Origin: Mycolicibacter senuensis
GTDB lineage: Bacteria; Actinomycetota; Actinomycetes; Mycobacteriales; Mycobacteriaceae
DNA length: 64,000 bases
Assembly (NCBI RefSeq): GCF_002101885.1
Contig: NZ_LQPS01000028.1
Coordinates: forward strand, 62,001-126,000
Direction of reading: 5' to 3'
Shown: in pieces, positions 9,254-16,394 of the stretch
How the letters are laid out: every line of letters starts with the position of its first letter
Numbering within the stretch: position 1 is the first letter of the stretch
Notes under the pieces: generated by a model
The model's database searches: none
Told to the model about the DNA's origin: nothing
What the model saw: the letters and a program-made list of their open reading frames with translations, nothing else
Made by a program: the position numbers and the translations under genes

Positions 9254-9282
9254 TTGTGTCTTAGGTTTCTCACGGCTAGTGT
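9254..9282 (+). promoter_or_regulatory. Predicted promoter of porin gene 2
   Basis: TTGTGT (9254-9259), a 17-nt spacer, and TAGTGT (9277-9282), matching the promoter of porin gene 1 in element sequence and spacing. The predicted leader is about 95-100 nt. The rest of the 285-bp gap upstream of porin 2 is comparatively A+T-rich and shows no ORF worth calling. Confidence 0.6.
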
Positions 9283-9385
9283 TCCATTTCACATCAGTAA
9301 TAAGTGTGAATTCAGGAGCAACACGGCAGCGTCGCAGCCCCTTGAGACGCTCGCCGAGGGCGGCACCTCACAAAAGGAGATGGTT

Positions 9386-10564
9386 GTGCAGCAATCCCTT
9401 CGCCCCTACATCACCGCGGGCATCGCGATCGTCGGCTCCGGCTTGATCGCGGCCACCCCGGTAGCGGCCCCGCTGGCGAACGTTCCCACCGCCAGAGACA
9501 TCGCGCTCACCGCGGGCGGCCTCCCCGACTTGGTGGCGCCGTGGACGGAAGTGTTCAACGCGGCCTCGCAGAACGCCACCACACTTCTGCAGAACTACTA
9601 CCTGGCACCGGGCGTGGCGTTCCAGCAGGTCATGGCCAACCAGTCGGAGTACTGGCAGTCGGTACTCGATGACCCGTCGTCGATCCCGACCGTGATGCAG
9701 CAGATCCAGTCGAACCTGGATGCGGTGATGACGGGTTACACCCTGCAGAACGCTTCGGAAGACACCATCGCGATCGTGAACTCCCACACCCTGAGCGGGA
9801 CGGACCTGGGCACTTTGGAGTTCGGCCACGACCTGCTCTTCCAGCTGCTTCCACAGTTCCTGCCAGCCGATCAAGCCGAGTTCGTCACGCCGATCGTCGA
9901 CTTCCTGGCTTCACCGCTGAGCGGCCTCATCATCGGGTCGATAGGCCCGTGGCTGAGCCCCTGGGTAGCGATGATGAACAGTATCCAAGAGGGTGAAGGT
10001 TTCACCCAGATCATGGCGAGCTGGATGGACGGCTACCTGAACGGTGCCAAGCTCAACCTGGACGCCTTGATCCCGATGATCAACGACATGGGCCTGCTGC
10101 CGGAGGGCACCAACATCACCCACCTGGACTTCGCGTTGGGCGGCATGCTCAGCACCGGCACGGTGGGCGTGGGCCCCTACGAGGTGACCGATCAAGCAGG
10201 CGACCTGGTCCAGGTCCCTGCCGTGGGTGGCTCGATCTTCAATGCCCTGGGAATCTCACTGGAGACCGGCATCCTGCCCGGAGTGCCCATCGCCATCGAC
10301 AGCCACGCCGTCGGCCCGATCGCAGCCTGGGAGGCCTGGGGACAGACCGTCGGGGCGCTGCTCGGCTCCGGCTGGACCGGCAAGGGTCCCGTCGAGGTCA
10401 GCCCACCGTGGCCGGGGATCGGCTTCCCTGTCATCCCGGACAGCTGGTTCGACGACGGCGGCGTGGCCCCGGATGTGGATCCCGGCTCGAGCGCGGCTAT
10501 GGACGCGCTGGCCGGCCTAGACCTCGACGACATCGTCAACGCGCTGCTCGGCATCGACATCTGA
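9386..10564 (+). CDS. GjpA-like outer-membrane porin, copy 2
   Basis: A 392-residue paralogue of the protein at 3328-4533, starting MQQSLRPYITAGIAIVGSGL. It shares the blocks ASPLSGLIIGSIGPWLSPWV, LPEGTNITHLDFALGG and AVGPIAAWEAWGQTVGALLG. An in-frame ATG at 9380 abuts the ribosome-binding site (AAAAGGAG) and is rejected for the GTG at 9386, which has the same spacing as in copy 1. The C-terminus is short and acidic. The PGRS gene follows after 78 nt. As with copy 1, the porin role is taken from the family annotation and not demonstrated by the sequence. Confidence 0.7.
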   Translation: MQQSLRPYITAGIAIVGSGLIAATPVAAPLANVPTARDIALTAGGLPDLVAPWTEVFNAASQNATTLLQNYYLAPGVAFQQVMANQSEYWQSVLDDPSSIPTVMQQIQSNLDAVMTGYTLQNASEDTIAIVNSHTLSGTDLGTLEFGHDLLFQLLPQFLPADQAEFVTPIVDFLASPLSGLIIGSIGPWLSPWVAMMNSIQEGEGFTQIMASWMDGYLNGAKLNLDALIPMINDMGLLPEGTNITHLDFALGGMLSTGTVGVGPYEVTDQAGDLVQVPAVGGSIFNALGISLETGILPGVPIAIDSHAVGPIAAWEAWGQTVGALLGSGWTGKGPVEVSPPWPGIGFPVIPDSWFDDGGVAPDVDPGSSAAMDALAGLDLDDIVNALLGIDI

Positions 10565-10642
10565 TCCGCAGCCATACCGACATTGCCTCAATCAACTACA
10601 ACACAGCTTTTCAGAACCGCTTCATAGGAGAGGTGTTCGCAA

Positions 10643-13390
10643 ATGAGTCGTCGTGACAGCAGTCAGTCCGGTAACACCCGAGCGCGGAACCGCAGCCGGG
10701 TGGTCGGCGCCACCAGTGCGGTGGGCGCGTTCCTGGCTTTCGGGATGGCCCCGTTAGCCGCAGCACCCGCCGCGAATGCCGACGTCGATTTCGACCTCGG
10801 CGATATCTTCGGCGATCTGTTCAGCTCGTGGTCCACAACCGACGCCGGTGATGCCGGCACGACGTGGGACCTCGACGCGCTGTTCGGCGACCCGGGCAGC
10901 GCAGCCGGTGACCCGTTCTCCTGGACTGGGATCATGGACCAGTGGTTCTACGGGCCGATACACACCTTGACCCAGCTCTGGATCACCAACCCGCTCGGTG
11001 AGTCGATCAACGGGATGATCAACGACTGGTCGGGCATGTACTTGATCGGCAACGGTGTCGACGGCACCGAGGATTCGCCGGACGGCGGCGACGGCGGGCT
11101 GTGGCTCGGCGACGGCGGTGACGGCTGGAGCAGCGACCAGGCCGGTGTGGGCGGCGGCGACGGTGGCGCGGCGCTCGGCTGGCTCGGCAACGGCGGTGAT
11201 GGTGGCGCCGGTGGCGCCGGAGCGGCCGGCGGTGATGGCGGAGCCGGCGGCTGGTGGATGGGCAACGGTGGCAACGGCGGTGCCGGTGGCGCCGCACTCG
11301 TCGACGGCGGTGTCGGTGGTGCCGGCGGTGACGGCGGCGCGGCCGCGGCCTGGTTCTTCGGCAACGGCGGTGCCGGTGGCGCCGGTGGTGCCGGTATGGA
11401 TGGCGCCAACGGCGGCGTCGGCGGTGCGCTCAGCGGCGGTGCCGGTGGCAACGGTGGCGCGGGCGGCCGCAGCGGCTACCTGTTCGGCGACGGCGGCAAG
11501 GGTGGTGCTGGCGGCACGGCCGGCGACGGTGGTAATGCGGTCGGCGACAACGGTACGAACGGTCTGACCGGTGGCGCCGGCGGCACCGGCGGTAGCGGTG
11601 GCGCCGGCGGAGCCCGGGGTTCCAACTACTACGCCGGCTCGTTCTACGGCAGCGCAGGACAAGCCGGTGACGGCGCTGACGGCGGTAATGGCGGCGAGGG
11701 CAGTGACGCCGCCACGGACGGCAGCGGCAACTACCTCGGTAATGGCGGCGCGGGCGGCCGTGGCGGCGACGCTGGCGGCGGTGAGCACGCCGGCAACGGT
11801 GGAAACGGCGGTGATGCCGGCGACGGCAACAACGGCGGACAGGGCGGCCTCGGCGGCCGCGGCGGTACAGCGCTCGGCACCAACGTCAGCGGCAATGGCG
11901 GTGACGGCGGTACCGGCGGTCTCGGCGCGACCGGTACCGGCGGTAGCGGCGGTGCCGGCGGTGCCGGCGGTAACAGCGACGTCGGCACCGCAGGCAATGG
12001 CGGCAACGGTGGACAAGGCGGCAACGGCGCTACCGACGACAACACCGTCTCGACGAGAGGCGGTAACGGCGGCCAGGGCGGCCAGGGCGGCAGCTACAAC
12101 GGCACCGCCATCACTGGCACCAGTGGCAATGGCGGTAACGGCGGGGCTGCCGGCGACGGCACCCTGCGGGGCGGCAACGGCGGTAACGGCGGCGGCGGCG
12201 GCTTCAGCAGTGGCGGTAACGGCGGCGACGGTGGCGACGGCGGCGCGGCGGGCGAGGGCCTCGGCTGGAGTGACGGCACCACCACCTGGAGCATCGGCGG
12301 TAACGGCGGCTCCGGTGGTGCCGGCGGCAGCGCCGGTGGGCCCGCTGTCGGCGGTAACGGTGGGGCTGCGGCGAACGGCGCCGACGGCGCGACCGGAACG
12401 AACGTTGTCAGCCAGGGCGGTAACGGCGGCGCCGGCGGTCGCGGTGGCGACAGCAGTGGCGGGACCACCGGTGTGGCCGCCGACGGTGGCGCCGGCGGCA
12501 ACGGCACTGCGATCGGTGGCAACGGCGGCTCCGGCGGTCAGGGTGGCTCCGGCTACCAAGGCCTGTCCACCAATGCCGACGGCGGTGTGGGCGGCAACGG
12601 TGGCGCCGGCGGTAACAGCGGCGGCGTCGAAATCCCCGCCGGCGCAACAACGCCCGCCGGCTTTGGGGCTGCCAGCCATGCCGGTAACGGCGGTGCGGGC
12701 GGTAGCGGTGGTTCGTCCTCCAGCAGTGCGGCCGGCGGCGACGGCGGCGACGGCGGTATCGGCGGTTCCGGAGCCGGTTCGGTCGACGGCGGGACCGGCG
12801 GAGCCGGTGGTGCCGGCGGTAACGGTGTCACCGCGGGTACCGGTGGCAACGGCGGTGCCGGCGGCACCGCAGCGGCCGGTGACGGTGGTACCGGCGGAAC
12901 CGGCGGTCGCGGTGGTAACGGTGGCCCGGGTGCCGACGGACTCAGCGGCATCCCACTGCTCCCCGGCGGCGCCAACGGTGACGGCGGCGACGGCGGCAAC
13001 GGTAACGCCGGCGGCCTCGGCGGCAACGGTGGCGTCGGCGGCGGCTCCACCAGCGGGACCGGTGGTAACGGCGGTGCCGGTGGTGCCGGCGGATCCGGTG
13101 GCGCCGGTGGACCCGGCGGGCCCGGTGGCACCAACCCCGACACCGGCGACGGCTACGACGGTGGTGACGGCGGCAACGGGGCGATCGGCGGGACCGGCGG
13201 TAACGGTGGCGCCCACGGCGCCGGCGGCGCCGGTAACGGCACCGGTGGCGCGGCGGGCTCGGGTGGCACCGGCGGCTCGGCCGGTGCAGCAGGCCCGGGC
13301 GGGGCTGCGACCGGTGACGGCACACCCGGCACCGACGGCACGGCCGGCAACGCTGGCGCCGACGGCGCGAACGGTACGCCCGGCGCCTAG
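10643..13390 (+). CDS. Secreted PGRS-repeat protein without PE domain, copy 2
   Basis: A 915-residue paralogue of the protein at 4620-7976. The signal peptide (residues 1-46, basic head, hydrophobic core, APAANA) and the unique region (DPFSWTGIMDQWFYGPIH, MYLIGNGVDGTEDSPDGG) align closely with copy 1, while the repeat region is shorter and differs in register. The ribosome-binding site AGGAGAGG lies in the conserved leader. The repeats run to the C-terminus, which ends NGTPGA. Long ORFs on the other strand and in other frames here are by-products of the GGC/GCC repeats. Function is unknown; surface exposure is inferred from the signal peptide. Confidence 0.8.
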   Translation: MSRRDSSQSGNTRARNRSRVVGATSAVGAFLAFGMAPLAAAPAANADVDFDLGDIFGDLFSSWSTTDAGDAGTTWDLDALFGDPGSAAGDPFSWTGIMDQWFYGPIHTLTQLWITNPLGESINGMINDWSGMYLIGNGVDGTEDSPDGGDGGLWLGDGGDGWSSDQAGVGGGDGGAALGWLGNGGDGGAGGAGAAGGDGGAGGWWMGNGGNGGAGGAALVDGGVGGAGGDGGAAAAWFFGNGGAGGAGGAGMDGANGGVGGALSGGAGGNGGAGGRSGYLFGDGGKGGAGGTAGDGGNAVGDNGTNGLTGGAGGTGGSGGAGGARGSNYYAGSFYGSAGQAGDGADGGNGGEGSDAATDGSGNYLGNGGAGGRGGDAGGGEHAGNGGNGGDAGDGNNGGQGGLGGRGGTALGTNVSGNGGDGGTGGLGATGTGGSGGAGGAGGNSDVGTAGNGGNGGQGGNGATDDNTVSTRGGNGGQGGQGGSYNGTAITGTSGNGGNGGAAGDGTLRGGNGGNGGGGGFSSGGNGGDGGDGGAAGEGLGWSDGTTTWSIGGNGGSGGAGGSAGGPAVGGNGGAAANGADGATGTNVVSQGGNGGAGGRGGDSSGGTTGVAADGGAGGNGTAIGGNGGSGGQGGSGYQGLSTNADGGVGGNGGAGGNSGGVEIPAGATTPAGFGAASHAGNGGAGGSGGSSSSSAAGGDGGDGGIGGSGAGSVDGGTGGAGGAGGNGVTAGTGGNGGAGGTAAAGDGGTGGTGGRGGNGGPGADGLSGIPLLPGGANGDGGDGGNGNAGGLGGNGGVGGGSTSGTGGNGGAGGAGGSGGAGGPGGPGGTNPDTGDGYDGGDGGNGAIGGTGGNGGAHGAGGAGNGTGGAAGSGGTGGSAGAAGPGGAATGDGTPGTDGTAGNAGADGANGTPGA

Positions 13391-13404
13391 CCGACAGTTG
13401 AGAG

Positions 13405-13448
13405 CGACCGCGGTCGCCGGGTCCACTGGGACTCGGCGACCGCGGTCG
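13405..13448 (+). terminator. Hairpin terminator after PGRS gene 2
   Basis: The arms CGACCGCGGTCGCCGGGTCC and GGACTCGGCGACCGCGGTCG pair with one mismatch around a 4-nt loop, starting 14 nt after the stop codon and followed by TTTC. It corresponds in position to the hairpin after copy 1, but its sequence is different. Confidence 0.75.
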
Positions 13449-13580
13449 TTTCAGCGGCCCCCTTCTCGCGCGAGCGGGCGCTTCCCGGGCCCGACACACC
13501 GCTTTCGGCGGCGGATCGGGCCACGCCGCCGAGGACAGTCGGCGGGCCTCGCGGCCGTCTGCGTGCAGCGCGGCTGTTCC

Positions 13581-13835
13581 TCAGCGCTGGCGGGACTTGA
13601 GCTGATGATGAGCGACCGCCTGCTGCATGAGGCCGGCTCGCTTGGCGATCGCCTCCAGATCCATGGCTGCCCCGGTCGCCGGCTGAGCTAGCAGGTCGGC
13701 CCCGACCGCCCGCGCCTTCAGGTCGAGGTCGGCGTGGCTCAGCCGCCCGTGTTCGCTCTCGCCGTCGAGGGTGGAAGTGACGACCGTCTTCTCGCTGTGC
13801 TGCCGGTCGGCCTGCCGACGCAGTGGATCGATCAC
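13581..13835 (-). pseudogene. Remnant of a fatty-acyl-AMP ligase N-terminus
   Basis: An 84-codon reading frame whose first 55 residues match residues about 15-70 of the intact ligase at 1118-2941. LRRQADRQHSEKTVV corresponds to LQRQAQRFGDKVAF, and DLDLKARAVGADLLAQ corresponds to ELDLRARAIAANLQRQ. After that the match stops. The last part, with MDLEAIAKRAGLM, weakly resembles the extreme C-terminus of the ligase (MEQLEAAAKIVSAL), which would fit a large internal deletion, but this is uncertain. There is no P-loop or catalytic lysine, so it cannot be an active ligase. It lies divergently upstream of porin gene 3, as the intact ligase does relative to porin gene 1. Confidence 0.6.
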
Positions 13836-14257
13836 TGTGCGTCAGCGAGGACTCAACATATCGGCTGAGATCCGCGGCCTGCCGCTTGCGTGAAGCCGTC
13901 GGCATGGTCGCGGCGTCGGCCGTCCGTTACGCAGCCGACCCCGGAAGCCACGCCCACGGAACGTCATTCTCAGTATTCCTTAATTCTGAACTCTATTACA
14001 CAGATATAGACATACGACAACGGAATGTAACCTAAGTCGAATTAGGCGCATGCGAGGTTGCTGGAAAATGGCTTTGAACTGTGGTTTTCATTTGCTTCAT
14101 GATGTAGAGGCGGGCGCGGAAGCCGGGGCGCCGGGGTGCGACGGGGCGGATTTTTGATGTGAACAACAGCATTGCCTCTCAGCTCTATTTCAGCTACGTT
14201 GGCCTGAGTGGGACTGGCGCCTAAGGGGCGCGCACTTGAAATTTGAGGAGATCTTCG
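13836..14257. other. A+T-rich intergenic region upstream of porin 3
   Basis: 422 bp with no supported gene. About 13960-14110 is strikingly A+T-rich for this genome (runs such as TTCCTTAATTCTGAA and ATTACACAGATATAGACATA). Small ORFs here have no recognisable content. A candidate promoter is listed at 14172-14200. Confidence 0.55.
14172..14200 (+). promoter_or_regulatory. Candidate promoter of porin gene 3
   Basis: TTGCCT (14172-14177), a 17-nt spacer and TACGTT (14195-14200), about 58 nt before the start codon. The spacing matches the promoters of copies 1 and 2, but the flanking sequence is not conserved with them, so this is weaker. Confidence 0.35.
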
Positions 14258-15388
14258 ATGTATCAACCACTTCGGCCCTACGCCACTGCCGGGGTCGCAA
14301 TTGTGGGGGCCGGCATGATCGCCGTCACCCCGGTGGCCGCGCCGCTGTCCGCTCTGTCGGACATCCAGTCGCCGTCGGTACAGCTCACCGCGGGGGGTTT
14401 TGCCGACGTCATGAGCGAGGCGACCGCCAACTTCACGCAGCTTTACAACAATTTCGCGCTAGCGCCGTTCGTCGGGGTTCAGCAGTTCATCGTCAATATT
14501 CAGGGTTTCCTGCAGGAGCTGCAGGACGGATCGGATCCCGGTACCGTCCTCGCCGAGTTCCAAGCCAACTTGGCGTCGATCGGGTCTGCGTTCGCGCTGA
14601 CCAACTCCGGTCTGGACGATGATGCCTTCAGCGAGCTCGTGGGGCAGGTGACCCCGCACACCCTGGATGACTTCAACGATCTGGGCGGGCTGACCGACGG
14701 CACCGGCGACCTCACCATCGGACATAACCTCCTCGGGAGTGTTCTTCCGAGCTTCCTGCCGGAAGATATCGATCCGGACATGGTGTCGGAGGTTCTGAAC
14801 TTCCTGTCGTCACCGCTGAGCGGCATGATCATGGGTTCGCTCGGCCCGATGTTGAGCCCCATGGTGGCGCTGCTGGCCAGCATCACCGACGGCGACAGTT
14901 TCGAGCAGATTCTCGCCAGCCCGCTCGACGGCTTGCTCAACGGCGCCACCCTCGACCTCGACGCGTTGATACCGACGATCGAATCAGCGGGGCTGTTGCC
15001 GGACGGCACCGTCATCAACCACCTCGACTTCGCCCTCGGCGGGCTGTTGAGCCCCGGTCTGGTGGGTGCCGGCCCCTACGCCGATGCCGCCGGCAACGAG
15101 GTCATCCCGGTCGGCGGCTCGATCTTCAGCTCCCTGGGCCTCAACATCACCGTCCCGGAAGCCCTCGGGATACCCGGGCCTTTCAACATCGACGTCCCCA
15201 GCTACGCCGTCGGCCCGATCGCTGCGATGGTCGGCTGGCAGCAAGCCATGGGAGCGGTGCTCGGCAACGGCTGGGACGGCAAGGACGCGGTCCAGACCCC
15301 GCCGATCTTCGGCCTCGACCCCCTCGTGGCGGACGACGCCGGTGCCGGCGTCGCGTCGCTGTTCGGCGACCTGCTGTCCGACATCTAG
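14258..15388 (+). CDS. GjpA-like outer-membrane porin, copy 3 (no PGRS partner)
   Basis: A 376-residue paralogue of the proteins at 3328 and 9386, starting MYQPLRPYATAGVAIVGAGM with a GAGGAG site 8 nt upstream. The conserved blocks are present: SSPLSGMIMGSLGPMLSPMV, LPDGTVINHLDFALGG and AVGPIAAMVGWQQAMGAVLG. It is followed within 13 nt by a terminator and then by a convergent gene, so unlike copies 1 and 2 it has no downstream PGRS gene and is probably monocistronic. It is more diverged from copies 1 and 2 than they are from each other by eye. Confidence 0.7.
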   Translation: MYQPLRPYATAGVAIVGAGMIAVTPVAAPLSALSDIQSPSVQLTAGGFADVMSEATANFTQLYNNFALAPFVGVQQFIVNIQGFLQELQDGSDPGTVLAEFQANLASIGSAFALTNSGLDDDAFSELVGQVTPHTLDDFNDLGGLTDGTGDLTIGHNLLGSVLPSFLPEDIDPDMVSEVLNFLSSPLSGMIMGSLGPMLSPMVALLASITDGDSFEQILASPLDGLLNGATLDLDALIPTIESAGLLPDGTVINHLDFALGGLLSPGLVGAGPYADAAGNEVIPVGGSIFSSLGLNITVPEALGIPGPFNIDVPSYAVGPIAAMVGWQQAMGAVLGNGWDGKDAVQTPPIFGLDPLVADDAGAGVASLFGDLLSDI

Positions 15389-15400
15389 GAACACCCAGCA

Positions 15401-15432
15401 ATCGCGGCCGTCGGGAACCCGGCGGCCGCGAT
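15401..15432 (+). terminator. Hairpin terminator after porin 3
   Basis: ATCGCGGCCG and CGGCCGCGAT form a stem with additional inner pairing around GGGAACCC, starting 13 nt after the stop codon. It may act on both strands, since the convergent gene ends at 15458. Confidence 0.65.
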
Positions 15433-15457
15433 CGCCTTCTGGGCCTGCCTTCTGCCG

Positions 15458-16297
15458 CTATTTCAGCAGCGCGACGAATTTCTCCTCGGGGCTCACCGGC
15501 TCCGGCAGCGCCTCGAGCTGCTCGGTACGCGGAAGCGGCACTTGCGGGTCGGCGAACTCCCGATAGGTCTTGTCGCCGACCAGCTGCGCCAGCAAGTATC
15601 CGGCCAGCAGAGCGCGTACCCGCCGCTGGGTGCGCCGGTCGGAGGTCGGTAGCCCGAAGAACCCGGTCAGCCGACGGCCCTGCGGCAGGCCGGCAGGGGA
15701 GGTCTTGGCGATCACCCGCAGCGTCGCCGACGGCCAGGCGTGGGCCAGCTCAACAGCATTGGAGCGCAGCGCCTTCGCGTCGCCGGGGCCGGCGAACACC
15801 ACGCCGGGCACAGCCAGTATCTCCGCCGCCTGCTCGGCGGGCGGAGTGGTGACGGTCGGGAAGATCGCCGCTACCGCTTTGGGCTTCACCGCCGACCCGG
15901 CGGCGGCGAACACCGCGGCCGAACCGCCGAAGCCGTGGCCGGCCACCGCAAGCCGGGCGCGGTCGACGCTGATACGCCCCGGCCCCAACCGGATCTCGGT
16001 GGCGATCTCCAGCGCACGGCCCAAGTCGGCGGCCGAGTCCAGCACCGACGGCGCCAGGCCGCGGCAGGTGTCGGGGGCGGCGGCAACGATGCCCCACGAG
16101 GCCAGATGCTCTAGCAGTCCGGCATAGCGGTGCGCTCCGGTCAGCCAGTCGTGACCGAACGCCACCGCGGGAAGCCGGTAACCGGACGCCGGGGTGTACA
16201 CCACACCGGCCAGCCCGGCATAGGCCAAGTCGCCTCGCAGGACGCGGTGCGGACCGGGTCGGGTCAGTGCGGTGTAAAGACGCTTGATGCTGGCCAC
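15458..16297 (-). CDS. Alpha/beta-hydrolase-fold protein (dienelactone hydrolase-like)
   Basis: A 279-residue protein with the features of an alpha/beta hydrolase: an early strand GVVYTPASGYRLPAVAFGHD, a region resembling the oxyanion loop (FGHDWLTGA), and the nucleophile elbow AGHGFGGSAA at about residues 118-127. The elbow reads G-H-G-F-G, so the usual serine or cysteine nucleophile is a glycine, which argues against ordinary esterase chemistry. A homologous gene near glmS is recalled from M. tuberculosis (Rv3438), but this was not checked. The gene diverges from glmS. Catalytic function is uncertain. Confidence 0.6.
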   Translation of the reverse strand: MASIKRLYTALTRPGPHRVLRGDLAYAGLAGVVYTPASGYRLPAVAFGHDWLTGAHRYAGLLEHLASWGIVAAAPDTCRGLAPSVLDSAADLGRALEIATEIRLGPGRISVDRARLAVAGHGFGGSAAVFAAAGSAVKPKAVAAIFPTVTTPPAEQAAEILAVPGVVFAGPGDAKALRSNAVELAHAWPSATLRVIAKTSPAGLPQGRRLTGFFGLPTSDRRTQRRVRALLAGYLLAQLVGDKTYREFADPQVPLPRTEQLEALPEPVSPEEKFVALLK

Positions 16298-16380
16298 CAG
16301 ATGACGTTAACGCACTGCGGCGCGCGACGGTCAGGGCTTCGCTGACCTGCGCGATTGCTGAGGGGCGTCCGCTGTTGCAC

Positions 16381-16386
16381 TACCCT
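16381..16386 (+). promoter_or_regulatory. Candidate -10 element for leaderless glmS transcript
   Basis: TACCCT fits the actinobacterial TANNNT consensus and ends 8 nt before the glmS ATG. This would put the transcription start at or within a base or two of the start codon. No ribosome-binding site is visible between them, which fits a leaderless mRNA. Confidence 0.45.
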
Positions 16387-16394
16387 GAACAGCT

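Noticed and set aside
9380..9385. ATG at 9380 as start of porin 2
   Set aside because: It touches the Shine-Dalgarno sequence, and the copy 1 sequence has ACG at this place, so the GTG six bases later is the common start.
5100..13390. CRISPR-like repeated structure
   Set aside because: The repetition is coding tripeptide repeats of variable length with no constant repeat/spacer pattern and no cas genes.
10754..13691. Long ORFs opposite and alongside the second PGRS gene
   Set aside because: Same low-complexity artefact; no initiation signals or domains.
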